Shown in pieces: positions 31,301 to 44,080 of a DNA stretch of 64,000 nucleotides. The stretch is from Nepenthes gracilis (taxonomy: Eukaryota > Streptophyta > Magnoliopsida > Caryophyllales > Nepenthaceae), in NCBI GenBank assembly GCA_033239525.1, contig BSYO01000025.1:2762001-2826000 (forward strand), read 5' to 3'. The stretch's first letter is position 1; the number at the start of each line of letters is the position of its first letter. The position numbers and the translations under genes are program-made. Below the pieces are notes generated by a model. That model did no database searches, had not been told where the DNA came from, and saw nothing but the letters and a program-made list of their open reading frames with translations.

Positions 31301-31935
31301 AGGTTTTGGGGGTACTTCGAGAGATGGAGAGGCATTACGCTGAAGGGATACCGAGAGCTTGCGGCTATCCTGGGTGCACGTAGATCCCACTGCGATGGAG
31401 GATGCGGTGAGCTCTCTCTTCTTTCTGGGCCACAAAAGGCTGGGATTTCTCTCCTCTTTCACATGACCAAAGTCCCCTCGATTCTTCAGAGTAAGGATCG
31501 CCCCTCATTTCTTCGAAGAAAAAGGCGAGAGCTAGTTGGGTGACAAATTGCTAAGCCATCATGCAATTGTGTGTGCCTGTTATAGCCACCATGGTTGTCG
31601 GCGAATATCCTTTCATTTTCTGAGCAATCCTCTAGTCGCAATTATGATAGTTGCCTTTTGGGAAAGATCCGCTTGGTTGGCGTTGACAAGTCAGGCTGTC
31701 AAGTGGTTATTGTAGTCCATCCGATGGCAGGGGCACATGGGCATGCCGGCTGAGTTGGAGCTGATGGACAGGCGCACATGGGCCTGCCCACAGGCCATGG
31801 GTCGCCAAGCCACGTAAGCTAAGTTGCGCAAGCTACTTAGTTGGCCTTTTGCTGGGCTTGAAGAAACTTCTGATGGGCTACGAATCTACTGGAATTTGGA
31901 CTTTGAGTCAGCCCACGATACTAAACCTACCAATG
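28365..31935. mobile_element. GC-rich degraded retroelement block with about 0.55-kb direct repeats
   Basis: Base composition changes sharply at about 28365 and 31935. 28774-29310 and 31404-31935 are diverged direct repeats (gagctctctcttctttctgggcc, tcttcagagtaaggat, gaagaaacttctRatgggct), plausibly LTRs. The left one contains gatatataaggtgcgagc, a TATA-like site in plus orientation. The interior (29345-31380) has no recognisable gag or pol; its short ORFs show no motif. A truncated third copy starts copy B of the big duplication (57093-57480). Element class unresolved. Confidence 0.55.
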
Positions 31936-32140
31936 ATATTTTTTTGTGATAAAGAATCGATCAACCATCATTTTATGAGCCGTTGTATGTTTATTGTCAA
32001 AAATAAATAAGATAAAATTTGGACTTTGGGTCAGCCCACGGTACTGAACCGACCAATGATCTCTTTTCATGATAAAGAATTGATCAACCATCTTTTTATG
32101 AGCCGTTGTATGTTTATTGCCGAAAATAAATAAGATAAAA
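31893..32140. repeat. 123-bp tandem repeat, two copies
   Basis: The phrase gatcaaccatc, then ttttatgagccgttgtatgt, recurs at a spacing of 123 bp (tttatgagc at 31972 and 32095). The same pair is present in copy B (tatgagcc near 57541 and 57664), so it predates the segmental duplication. Confidence 0.85.
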
Positions 32141-32288
32141 AATTGAAGAAATATATATTTTATGTAAATAAGGAGAGAACAAATATTGTATTTATTTCGA
32201 CTGAACAATAAATAAATATTATACGAGGGAATATTGAAGAAACAAATATTTAGTTGTGATTGATGGTGAAGGTTGCAGTTTCTAGATG

Positions 32289-32470
32289 TCACTACAAAAA
32301 AAAAGATTTTTAGTGATAAAAAATTAATGACAAATATATTTTTATCACTATTAATAATCAATATAAATAATTTAGTGACAAAAATATAATTTTATCACTA
32401 AAATTTTAAAATTAAATAAATACTAACTTTTAAAAAATAAAATAATTAATACTAAATAATAAAAATAAAA
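32289..32470 (+). mobile_element. CACTA-type transposon end with subterminal repeats
   Basis: CACTACAAAAAAAA begins near 32289 and is followed by inverted subterminal motifs (tttttagtgataaa, ttttatcactatt, tttagtgacaaaa, ttttatcactaaaa). The same motif family fills 45434-45680 beside the CACTA transposase remnant. Only one terminus is recognisable; the far side runs into the pseudogene at about 32480. Copy B carries the same at 57857-58040. Confidence 0.6.
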
Positions 32471-32479
32471 GTGACAAAA

Positions 32480-32690
32480 ATGCCTTTAGTGCACCCATTA
32501 GAGATTAGAAGGGAAGGACATAGGAACATCGAACCCATCAATAAGGGACATATCAAAAAGTCTAAGTTGTCGAACTGGTTCAATAAGTACTCAGCCAACG
32601 TGTTAGCATGGGAATCATAGCCTTGGCATTGGAGCAACCCACTTCAGTCACCAATATGGCATTGGAGGCATAGTTAGCCAAGGTAAATTA
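32480..32690 (-). pseudogene. Thaumatin-like protein pseudogene d
   Basis: Minus strand: degenerate GDCGG region with a stop, then LLQCQGYDSHANTLAEYLLNQ and FDNLDF, then a frame slip at a shortened T run. The sequence ends in PSLLISNGCTKG at the CACTA-type end. C-terminal 80 residues are missing. The N-terminus is missing at the same point as pseudogene a, and there an LTR is inserted. Its copy-B sister has the T run intact but a different one-base loss further on. Confidence 0.85.
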
Positions 32691-34939
32691 TGTCATGACT
32701 GTGGATAAAAAAAGCAGGTAATATAGATAATCAATAATAATTTAAATTTACAAAATAATTCCAAAATAAAACAATATCAAACACAATAGCCAAATCAGGG
32801 TTGCACCTGATAAATTACTAAATAGTATTATTAGTAATATGCAAAATAATCATCATAGAATTACTCCAAACTATCCATCCGGATATCATAACTAGTTATA
32901 ACCTGCTCAAAATATGCAAAAGAAAAAATGACAAATCCGAAACAATATAAATCCACACTACCGACCCAACATAACCAAAATGGCACAATCCAAAGCATGT
33001 TTCCATCATAATACAGTACACAATTATCAACTAATACACGGTTCCTTCAAATTTTATAATTACGATAAAAGAAGAATATAACCCAACTATAAATTCAATA
33101 ATCACAAGGTATTAACAAAATCACTACCAATGTTATTGTTTGAGCTCCTACAGTGTATCTATAACCCTCTAATTTGAAAGTGTTGAAAACAATAAAAACG
33201 TAAATCAAATACTTAACAACTATTGGCATATAAATATATAAGGAATCGATTAATTCATAATCAGAGTGAAGTGACAAATTCATAAAAATTGGTACAAAAT
33301 CTTAAATAACCGAAATCCAAATATTAAATATGACAAATTAGCAAATATCTAAATATGATCTCATAAATGTAGCATCGTATGCAAAATGTGTAATCCAAAA
33401 AGAAAGGCCAAACAATCCAAAAGTACGAAACTAACCAAATTTGATATCTAAATCCAAACGATAGTCAATATTTACACATCTCAAATCAAAGTTTTGAGTA
33501 TCAAACTTAAATACAGATATAAACATATCAAAAAGATAAAATATGCTCAAATTAAAAAATTAATGACCGAAAGACTGATTTTGACAAAGGATTATACATA
33601 CTTTCGGTAACCTTAGGTTAAATAATTACTATTTAGACCTATAAACGGGCCATCTATATATTCTTCCTTATAGATGGCGATAGATGCCATTTTATTTTGT
33701 CAACTATAGATGATAATTGTAACCCTCAAAACTATTTAAATATATTAGGATATCCAAATATATTAATTCTGTTCAATTTTTAAGATGGTTTTTATAAAAT
33801 ATCAAATCGGGAATGATTTCTATAACAAATGTGTAAAATTTTTCTTATCTGGTAAAAAAGTATAAAATTTTTATTTCGGAGAAATATAAATATAAAACTT
33901 TTTACTCAGAGAAAAAATACAAATATCAAATCAAATACACCTAATTGAAAATGTATTTATGAAATATTACATGTAAGGCTCATATATATGTTTTCATAAC
34001 TTTTCTATACAAATATTTTTAATGTAAGTCTAACATATCCAAAATAGTTACTCATTTTGTTTAAATTTTTAAATTTTTTAAATGTTTAGTAAAATCAAGT
34101 AAAAACCTCAAACTACTTGATAAAACTACATGTATGTATGAGAAATTAAAATAAGGGATGTAAAAATGATTTACATGTATAATAAAATCATCAAATATAA
34201 GTAAAATTAAAAAAAATTAAAATAAATTAATGATAGGGTCTAAGAATAATTATTATTAACATTTAATTTGATGGATCTGATCAAAAAATATATTAAAATA
34301 TTTAAATTTTTAAATATTCAATAAAATCAAGTAAAAACCTCAAACTACTCAATAAAACTACATGCATGTATGAGGAATCAAAATGGGGCATATAAAAATA
34401 ACATGCATGTATAATAAAATTATCAAATATAAGCAAAATTAGAAAAAAATGATAATAAATTAAGGATAGGATCTAACGATACTTACTATTAATATTTTAT
34501 TTGACAGATCTGAATAAAAGATATTTTAAAATTCTTCTTCTTTTCTTCCTTCCCTTCTCTTTCTTTTTTTCTTTCTCTTTTTTCTTGTGCAAAATGCCCG
34601 AAAACAGTGTGCTAATCTATATATAGATGAATTGATATATGAGTGCCATCACAAGCACGCATCAGGTGCTGCAAGTAATCGTAGTCGCGCACAAGTGACA
34701 CCTCAAATGCAAATAATCTACCAAAATCATGCTCAAGCAATGTAGAGGCTTTTCTCAGGTGCGTCCAAATTGTCAAAAGTGCGTACAAGTCGCATCAGAC
34801 ATTCTTTAGGCATCAAGCCTACTTTCTTCTTCGAATTTTTTTTAAAATTTACATTACATAATTATTTTTAATATATTTAAAATAATTTTAAAATAAATTA
34901 ACAATATCAAATTAATTAAATAAAAAATCGAGTGCTACA
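32691..34939 (-). mobile_element. Solo LTR, 2249 bp, inserted at the pseudogene edge
   Basis: Plus-strand ends tgtcatgact and gtgctaca, that is TG...CA on both strands (minus start TGTAGCACTCG, the style of Del/Tekay chromovirus LTRs). Flanks are aatta (32686-32690) and tatta (34940-34944). Pseudogene a has the empty site: ccatggtgtattagatagcgataatta around 8604-8629 with one tatta. No pol or gag inside; several polypyrimidine and AT-rich stretches only. In copy B it spans 58257-60714. Confidence 0.75.
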
Positions 34940-34944
34940 TATTA

Positions 34945-37850
34945 TGTAGTGATAAATTAATTGTTCAATGAATACACTGAAAAATAAGTATTGGTATATT
35001 TGTTTGGAATTTTTTACTTAATTACACCAATTAATTATAATAATTACATAAATTTATAGACTGATTTAAATTATAAAATTAATACTAACCTTTTACCTAA
35101 TTTATTAGGTTCTTAATATATTTGTTTCTTACTATAATATCAGAGTCATATTAACCAAATATGTATAAATTTGATCCTTAAAACACTTTATTTATAAATA
35201 ATTATCTCATAGCATATGATATGACATAGGTCAATACATACATGAATGGTGCATGAGGTTATAAGACCGTTCTTAGACATTTACCTAACAACATATTTTA
35301 AATTTATTGGTTTATTGATTGAATAAAGATACTATCGGACATTAACTAATGATATATATACGCATTAAATTGGATTAATTAATCACCCTATTTTAGCTAC
35401 TATAAAATGATTTTATTTTAATTATTAAAATAATTATATAATTATTAGTTTGCTATTATCTCTACTAATATCATGTTTACCCTTCAAGCTTCTTTTTTAT
35501 TGTTTGGGTTTGATTTTTCTTATTTGCCAAATTTCTTCTATAACTTCCATTTTCTTTTGCGTTGATCGATTACTTTCTTACTTTTCCACCATTTAGCCTT
35601 CATTTTGAACTAGCCATAGCTATCTTGATGGACCAATTCCTGTCATGATCTATGATCTAACCGGGTTGGGGTGGCTTCATCTTTTTAACAAATGGAGATT
35701 ATTTTTCTTCATATTTTAATCATCTATTTTAAAATAAATGATTATAATTTAATAGTTAATTTTAATTAATTTTTTTATATTTTAAAAAATAGTTAAATTA
35801 TAACTATTTATTTAAATATCAACGTCTTAAATTAGGAGAGAAATGAGTTCCATCTCTTTAAGAGATGGAGCCTCCCTAATCCCTGATCTAATGTTGTAGG
35901 ACGACTACTATAGTGTGTTATATAGTTAGGTTAATATAACTTTTATAAATATTTATTCACTCAACTTTGAAAGTCATATTAAGTTGTTTCAATGTTCAAA
36001 TGTTCTTTTATATTTTTAATAGTAAGTAATGCTCATTCCCTATTTTATTGATTTGGGTTAAATTCTAGTTATATAAATTTGTCTATAAAGACCAAACACC
36101 TGATAAAATAAGCTACAATAATAAAAATTAAATTTGTAATTATAAGTTTGATTAAATTACACTAAAATTTGTATAGCCAATTACATAAGTTCTTATAGAT
36201 ATAAATGCAATATTTTAAAGGGGCAATGGTGATTCCATAACATGTAAATAGGATTTAATTTTGTTACATGTGACTTAATTAAAAATATTTACTTCAACCC
36301 ACAAAATTAATTAATGATTTTAAATGACACAAATTATTTTAAAAACACATTTAAATTGTCTAAAAATAAGCAACCTATTTTTTTTTATTCTAAAATTTCC
36401 TTCTTTTTTCCCCCTAAGTAAATAAAATTTTGTACCCATTCAAAGAAGTCACAACCATGTTATAAGGAATAACTCTTTCTTTCACTCGTTGATCTAACAT
36501 TGGCATAGAAGAAGTGCTAAGAAGATGAGCGATTCTAATGTGAGATATATAATATAATCAGATGTTTTTAGCCTCATCTATATTAAGTCCTTGCCTTTCT
36601 TACATCTACGAGAAAAATAGGGAACTACAATAGAACAATTGAGCATTCATCTTTTAGAAGTGCATTTAGAATTACAATTTATTTCATTTGAAAATGTTAT
36701 GACATAATGTTCAACCAATAATTGATTTTTTTTTCAAAATTTATTATTCATTTTATCTGAAAATTTCTTGATGATGAACTTTTCATGCCACCTAAAGACA
36801 ATACTCATATTAAATCATTTATTTTGATGTGGTGGAGATTGAATTTTAATTTTTGATTGACTTATTGGTCTATTGTGGTGTTCTTATTTTTTAAAACTCC
36901 TTTAGTCAATTTTGGATGGGTGTGTGTAGGTGCTTTTCTTTTTTTTTTTTTGATAGCGTAGTTTGCCACCCTTCTTTTTGAGGGGCATTGTTTGTTTAGA
37001 TTTGATAGTTTAATACAATTATTTACTTACTGAAAAAAAAGGTATTATAAAAATATATTTTAATATTTTTTTAGATATTTTTAATAATATGATATCTTAT
37101 TAATATATTTATTCATATTAATAGACCTAAATTAAAGTTTACGGTTGATAAATATCTTGTTGTCACAAAATTTTTAAAAATAATTAAAAAATATTCCAAA
37201 ACATTTCATAAAACGAGGCTGCGAGGAATGATTATAAGTGTTAAGATCTTATGAGATTTAAAATTATTATTATGAAATCTTAAATTATCATATTATCAAC
37301 AAATTAGCAACTTAAAAATATTAATAATATATCTAAATTTATATTTAATATTTATTTCTCAATCGATTTTTTCTACATTAACATCATCCTTCTTTCTTAA
37401 TGGGAGTTATAGGATTTTATATATAAGTCTTTATCTAAATTTTTTTAAAATTTATATTTAAAATCAGAATAAAAAAATTACATAACAATTTGAAAGCTTC
37501 CATTATGTTATTTCAAGAAAATACATATATTATAGATAGTTTTGCTATTTGTAAAATAAAATAATTTTTTAATTATATAAGTATTATTATTTTTATTAAA
37601 GAAAAAATTACTAATAATAAATATTTATAAAAATATAATAAAATCATATAATAAATTCCTAAATAAATAAATAATTATAATATCAACTTTATTCAATATA
37701 AAAACAAATATGTCAAATCTATGACATTTTCATATCAAGGGATCAATTACATAAAATTCCAATTTAACTTTTCTTTTAGTTTATATTAGATAATTTATTT
37801 TTAATTAAAAAAGATAATTACAATTCATTCGTCCCAGTAATGACCGATGG
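34945..37850. repeat. Upstream thaumatin flank in copy A
   Basis: Same flank as upstream of the intact genes, but without any promoter-proximal part or coding start. It begins at tgtagtgataaattaattgttcaatg, comparable to gagaaattaattgttcaatg near 41427. No gene. Confidence 0.75.
35662..35883. mobile_element. Mutator-type MITE, 222 bp (copy A)
   Basis: About 35-bp terminal inverted repeats: left CGGGTTGGGGTGGCTTCATC, right (reverse complement) GGGATTAGGGAGGCTCCATC. TSD tgatctaac (35653-35661) and tgatctaat (35884-35892). Empty sites with a single tgatctaa(c/t) occur at 9274-9282, 26737-26745 and near 49086. The interior is a further AT-rich palindrome. Confidence 0.85.
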
Positions 37851-38990
37851 TGAAGGTTGCAGTTTCTTAACGTGGAGGACGCTGGCTATTGAATATATTT
37901 ATGCAAAAAGATTATAAGCAAATAATATTTTCATTATTCTTTTATAATAATAAAAAATTTATTGAGAATAATTTTTCAGTAAAATTAAAAATCCAAAATA
38001 CAATAATAGACCGATCCTTTAAAATGATGCAGCTGGCTGCTTGAATAATTTTAAAATGTTTATAAGCAAATAATATTCCATTATGTTCTATAATAATAAA
38101 AAATTATTGAGAATAATTTTTTAACTGTTTAATAAAATTTATTAAATGATATTAAATAAATATAGTTGATTATTATAAATATTTTTTGTTTAAAATATTA
38201 TTTTATTTAAAGTTTTTTTTTTAAATTCATTTTATCACTCGGATGAAAATGTCTACATATTTAGCCATTTGAGTTTTCTTTATGGATTGTTTCAACGATT
38301 TTAGTTCCAGTCAATTGGGTGGGCCAATCCCTCAACAAGAATGCTTTTATTTCATTTGGAATAATTTGTAGTTTGCTATTACCTCTACTACCATAATTTT
38401 TATTAGCTTCTTTTTTTTTATTTTTATTTTTTGGGGTTTCATTTTTTTATTTATAGGTTTCTTCTATATCACCCGTCTTTCTTTTTTCAAAAATTTTTAA
38501 AACTTTTTTATTTAGTCTTCTTTTAAAAGCAATAGTCATCATAACGGATCAAATCAGAAAAGTAAAGAAGGTGGTAATTGAAATAAATCATGGTCAATTT
38601 AATTTTTATTAATATTTACTCGTTAGATATTAATGGCTAAAACAACCACTAATATAAAACCAATAAAAATCTTAACATTAGATCTTTCTTTTGCATTCAT
38701 TAATTACATTCCTACTTTTTTATATTTAGTCATTCATTTTTGAACTCAAATAATTGATAATGAATCAAATCTTAAATGCACTAATTTAAAATCTAAAGCG
38801 GAAAATGGTTACAAATCGTCGAGGTAATTATAGTGTGTTATAAATTTAGGTTAATTTAATTTTTATGGCTAATTTATTAATTTGGGCTGAAGCCTATATA
38901 TTCAATATTTGACATTCATATTAAGTCAATTCAGTATTTAAATAATTTAATCTAACATAGAAGAAAAAATTTATTGAATTTAAGTTTTTT
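37851..38990. repeat. AT-rich flank with local duplication
   Basis: A segment with ataagcaaataatatt and ttattgagaataattttt occurs at about 37912-37985 and 38062-38135 and relates to 44880-44950 and 49620-49690. 38340-38560 resembles the start of the upstream flank (gtttgctattacctctac). No gene. Confidence 0.55.
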
Positions 38991-40030
38991 TCTGTGGGAG
39001 GGATTCTTTTCTTTCTTCATAGGATCTGACCCCGATAAATTTATGAGGTGTTAATATTGTCAGTTATCATTGAGGGATACTAAAACACAAACATTTATCT
39101 CTACATGACCTAAGCACCCTCGGACCTTTGAGTCTCGAGTTGCAATATTGTTTAGTAGATTTTATATATTTATTGTTGATTTGTCTTTCCAATTGTCAAA
39201 TACTAGCTCTAATATGAAATTGGATAGATCAAAGATATTATATTTTTGTGTTTTCATTATCAATCTATCATTTCAATTGGGCAAGCACTAGCTTCGTCAT
39301 TGGCTCTACTAGATCTAAAAATTATTGTATTTATATCATTATTTTTGATGTGTCATTTTCATTAAGAGGCACTATCTTCATCGTAAATTTAACCGTTCTA
39401 ATCAAGAGGTATTAGTTTCATCATAAACTGAGCCGGGTCTAAAACGATGTTGAATTTATATCTTTACTTGTTGATTTATTATAAGCTTGATCAAATCTGA
39501 AAAATGTGTGTTTAGGCACCTTTCTTATGGCTAACATTTCTTTTCATATCTTACTAGTGCTTGACATTAGTAGAGTTAGAAATTGGTCTACTGAGACTTA
39601 TTTTTAACTGGTTAAGTCAGTTTGATTTTAATTTTTAATTTTATCAAATAAGTTGAATTGATTTGATATAAAAAAAAAACTCATAATTTAGTTATCCAAA
39701 TGGTAAATATCCCTACTCAAAATTAAGTTACGACTAAGAGGAGAAAAAATAAAGTTCATATAATAAAATAAGGTATATAATAATTAAATAAGTAAAAAAT
39801 TTTTTTTTTTGGGTAAGTAAAATAAAAAAAAACCTTAAGAAAATTAATAAATAATAATCAAATCAAGTTATAATGTGCATTTACGACCACGTGTAAATTT
39901 TATCAACGCCATGGTCTTTTCTATAAGATTGCCCTTCATGGTTTTCTTTACCTGCGACATTGATTCTCTACGTTCTTCTTACGTCGTTCTGAAAGTTTTA
40001 AATCTATTTAGAAGTTAAAATATATGTGAA
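38990..40030. repeat. Cluster flank paralogous to 11160-12120
   Basis: Shared landmarks: gggagggatt with ctttcttcata, tctctaca followed by a ctaagc phrase, ctcgagttg, and tacgtcgttctg. Identity is only moderate, so this is an old duplication. 40320-40640 then matches the 3' flank of gene 1. Confidence 0.65.
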
Positions 40031-40655
40031 TTATAAGACCATATTTTTATTAAAATAAATAAAAAAAAAATTACTAATTGGACTTTAATATTTTTATGTA
40101 TTTATTTTAATTAATCCAAAATTTTGTTCAATATAAAATTAATGCAGCTAAAAAAATAATAACTGAGAAATAAAATTAATGTTTTTTAAAAGTACTATTC
40201 CACATATGTTACTAATATTATGATTAAAATTTTAATTCAAAGCTATTATCGTATTTTCCTTAAAAAAGCTTAAAAAATAAAGTATATACATTCAGATAAT
40301 GAATCAAGGAGAATACAACGATTCCCTTGAGTTAGAGGTACCCCTAGCAGGGTACACATAGAGCCCCAAATTCCCATATTTCTTTTCAAAACAAATAATA
40401 CTTGAGAGAAGCACATTTTATTCATGGATTACAAGCAATACAGCCAATGAAGAGAGCAAATTTTATATGATTCTTCCACTATGCAAGGGCGCATAGGATC
40501 CTTGGATTCCCAAATATTTTTTCAAAAAAAATAAAACTTGACAGAAATTTATTTTATTCATAATATATGTATGACTCTCCTGTCATAATATATTGTAGAA
40601 ACTTAGGTATACTTAATTATTATCGATAAACATTGAAATATAAACTAGTTATACT

Positions 40656-41333
40656 TTAAGGGCAAAATACAACCTTATAATTAGTTCCACCAGGGCAGGT
40701 ATATGTGCTTGTTGCATCATCCTTGGGGTAACTATAAGCATCAGGGCACAGGTTCTTAAAAAACTCAGAGTAGCTCGTAGGACCACAACTCCCAGAATTA
40801 CAACAGTATTCATCGGTCTTAAAAACAGTACATGGATTGTTGCAACCACCTGGGGCTTTTAGCTCACTTGGGCACTGCCCATTTATGTCCGCCGTACATG
40901 TAGGACCATTGGTGCAGCCATTAGATGTTGGGAGAAAGGACATTGGGACATTAAACCCATCAACAAGTGACATGTCAAAGAAGTCCAAGTTGTTGTACTG
41001 GTTCAATGAATACTCAGCCAAAGTGTTAGGAGGGGAGCCGTAGCCTTGGCACTGGAGCAACCCGCCGCAATCGCCAGATTGGCAGCTTGCCCCGTTTGAT
41101 CCGGAAAGGCTACACCCAGTTCGTGCCCAAACACGACCACCTGTTTGGCCCGCATTAACATTTATGGTCCAAGTCTGACCTGGGTCCAATTGTTGGCCAC
41201 CGCCCGGTGAGGCAGCTGCCCAGACCGTATAGCCACAATTGTTTACGATGTCAAATGTGGCCGCATCGATGGATATCGACAATAAGGCAAGTAGAAGACT
41301 AGGGAAAACAATGAATTTTATGAATTGGCTCAT
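40656..41333 (-). CDS. Thaumatin-like protein (PR-5, osmotin type) 2
   Basis: Intronless, 225 residues, same length as gene 1 and about 88% identical by eye (26 differences, 7 of them in the signal peptide). Signal peptide 1-24 ([12 protein letters not shown]), mature start [18 protein letters not shown]. All 16 cysteines and the acidic-cleft set (Arg67, Glu107, Asp120, Asp125, Asp205/206) are kept. The family box reads CQSGDCGG, so Thr is replaced by Ser, and the preceding GxGxC is again NGASC. Expected to be a secreted antifungal defence protein. The promoter region is tandemly duplicated (340 bp), which may alter expression. The C-terminal 45 residues are nearly identical to gene 1. Confidence 0.97.
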   Translation of the reverse strand: MSQFIKFIVFPSLLLALLSISIDAATFDIVNNCGYTVWAAASPGGGQQLDPGQTWTINVNAGQTGGRVWARTGCSLSGSNGASCQSGDCGGLLQCQGYGSPPNTLAEYSLNQYNNLDFFDMSLVDGFNVPMSFLPTSNGCTNGPTCTADINGQCPSELKAPGGCNNPCTVFKTDEYCCNSGSCGPTSYSEFFKNLCPDAYSYPKDDATSTYTCPGGTNYKVVFCP

Positions 41334-41395
41334 TGTTTTTTTCTTCTTTGTGAAAGTGGAATGATGGATGGTTTCTTATGTTGTGAATAAAGTGG

Positions 41396-42056
41396 GTTTA
41401 TATAGAGGGAGGACAAGTTGTGTATGACATGGTGAGAAATTAATTGTTCAATGTATAGTTTGAAAAATATGCATTTATATACTTGACTTGGAATTTTTTA
41501 CTATGCAACAATTAATTATAATTATTGTATAGAATTATAAATTAGTTTAAACTGTAAAATTAATATTAAAATTTTATCTATCTAATTAAAATTTTTAATA
41601 GATTAGTCTTCATTTTGAATCAGTCATAGTTACCATGATGGACCAAATCTTGTGGTCATATTGGTTTAATGGTGTTGGGTGACAATTGTGGTATGCTATA
41701 TATTTAGGTTAATTCAATGTATGCTATATATTTAGGTTTATATAGAGGGAGGACAAGTTGTGTATGACATGGTGAGAAATTAATTGTTCAATGTATAGTT
41801 TGAAAAATATGAATTTATATACTTGACTTGGAATTCTTTACTATACAACAATTAATTATAATTATTGTATAGAATTATAAATTAGTTTAAACTATAAAAT
41901 TAATATTAAAATTTTATCTATCTAATTAAAATTTTTAATAGATTAGTCTTCATTTTGAATCAGTCATAGTTACCATGATGGACCAAATCTTGTGGTCATA
42001 TTGGTTTAATGGTGTTGGGTGACAATTGTGGTATGCTATATATTTAGGTTAATTCT
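41396..42056. repeat. 340-bp tandem duplication of the gene 2 promoter
   Basis: gtttatatagagggaggacaagttgtg begins at 41396 and again at 41736. Both copies run to tgctatatatttaggttaattc and differ at a handful of bases. The junction shows tatgctatatatttaggtt on each side, suggesting unequal exchange or slippage at that phrase. Confidence 0.92.
41397..41404 (-). promoter_or_regulatory. TATA box of thaumatin-like gene 2
   Basis: TATATAAA on the minus strand, 64-71 bp from the ATG. A second identical box stands at 41737-41744 inside the duplicated promoter copy. Confidence 0.8.
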
Positions 42057-44080
42057 ACTTCTATTTATGTTTATGCACTCAATTTAAAAAGTCATATTAA
42101 ATTGCTTCAATTTTTCAATGATCCTTTTGTATTTTTAACAGATTAAGTAATACTCGTTCCTTATTTTGTTGATTTGAGTTAAACTCTAATTATGTAAATT
42201 TATCTATAAAGATTACATACTCAACAAGTAAAGATACAGTAGTAAAAATTAAATTCATAATTATAGGTTTAATTAAATTACCTTAAATTTCTATAGTCAA
42301 TTACATAAGTTCTTATAGATATAAATGAAATATTTTATAGGGGCAATAGTGATCCCATAACATGTAGATAAGATTTAATTTTGTTACTTGTGATTTAATT
42401 AAAAATATTTATTCTGACTCACAAAATTAAATGATGATTTTGAATGACACAAATTATTTCAAAATTACATTTACATTGCCTAAAAATAAGCAACCTATTT
42501 TTTTTATTTTAATATTTCCCTCTTTTTTCCCCCCTAAGTAAATAAAATTTAGCCCCATTCAAAGAAGTCACAAGCATGTTACAAGGAGTGAATTTTTCTT
42601 TCACTTGTTGTTCTAACATTGGCATGGAAGAAGTGCTAAGATGAAGAGCATTATCCTCAATATTAAGAAGTGCCTTTCCCACATCTAGGAGAAAAATGAA
42701 GAGCTACAATAGATGAATAGACTATTTGACTTTTCAAATTATAATTTATTTCATTCAAAAATTTAACAGTGTATTACTTGATCAGCAACTAATTTTTTCT
42801 TTGAAACTTGTTATTTATTTCATTTAAAATTTTTCGAATGAAAAACTTTTTATAAAGACTAAAGACAATGCTCAGATTAAACCATTTATAATGATACAAT
42901 GGAGGCTAAATTTTTATGTTTGATTAGACTATTGATCTATTATGGTGTTCTTATTTTTTAAGACTCCTTTAGTCAATTTTGGAGCCATGCGTGGAGATAT
43001 TTCTTTTATTTTTGATAGTGTAGTTTGCCAACCTTCTTTTTGAGGGCATTATTTGTTTAGATTTGATAGTTTAATACAATTATTTATTTACTAAAAAATA
43101 TTATAAAAATATATTTGATCATTTTTAAATATTTTGAATAACATGATATTTTATTTATTTATCTATTTATATTAATAGAATTATGTAAAATTAGCAGTTG
43201 ATTAATATTTTATCGTCAAAAAATGTCTAAAAATAATTAAAAAATATTCCAAAATATTTCATAAAATGAGACTGGGAGGAAGGATTATCAAGTGTTAAGA
43301 TTTTATGAGATTTATGGTTATTTTTATAGATTGTTTAATTATCATTTTAAAAATATAAAAATATTAATGATATATCTGAATTCATGTTTAACATTTATTT
43401 TATACTTACCAAAAAAATATTTAACATTTATTTCTCAATCGATTTTTTCTACATAAAGATTATCATACTTTCTTAATGAGAGTTATAGAATTCTATATAA
43501 AAGTCAATATCTAAGTTTTTCTTAATCTATACTTAAAATTAGTAATAAATGAGAAGTTCAAAAAACTCCTGCAATTCACATCTAAAAACTACCATTACCT
43601 TATTTCAGAAAAAATCACCACCTTATCCCCACATATGTTATAGATTATTTATATAAATATGATTAATTATATTGATTTCTTAATTATATAAATATTATTA
43701 TTTTTATTAAAGCTAAAATCACAAAAAAATAATTTTTTAATATAATAAATTACTCTTATTATATATGCCTTATGTCATGTAAAATAGTTATAATATCAAC
43801 TATATTCAATATAAAAAACAAATATGTCAAATCTATAACATTTTCATATCAAGGGATACAAACATGATATAAAATTCCAAATTAAAATTTATTTTAGTTT
43901 ACATTTACATGTATATATATATTAAAGTTTAATTAAAAAAAAAGAAAATATATACTACGGTTCGGTCCTCTCAAATTATCAAGATCTAGCACCAATATGA
44001 TTCATCTTCTCTTCATCACCGTCCAAGAAACGTTCTCTAGAGTCTAATACATCATCTAGAATTACATCAATATCATTATT
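42057..44080. repeat. Upstream flank of gene 2
   Basis: Collinear with the flank of gene 1 and with both duplication copies: aagaagtcacaagcatg near 42565, agtcaattttgga near 42970, aaaaaacaaatatgtcaaatct near 43815, then accgtccaagaaacgttctc near 44020. No gene. Confidence 0.7.

Larger units (their letters stand above)
31532..37850. repeat. Segmental duplication copy A
   Basis: Collinear with 57093-63715 from gagctagttgggtgacaaattgct to caattcattcgtcccagtaat. Sampled stretches look about 95% identical, with small indels. Contents in order: piece of GC-rich block, 123-bp tandem repeat, CACTA-type end, thaumatin-like pseudogene, 2.25-kb LTR, upstream flank with a MITE. Copy A lacks the small TRIM-like LTR found in copy B. 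Confidence 0.9.
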
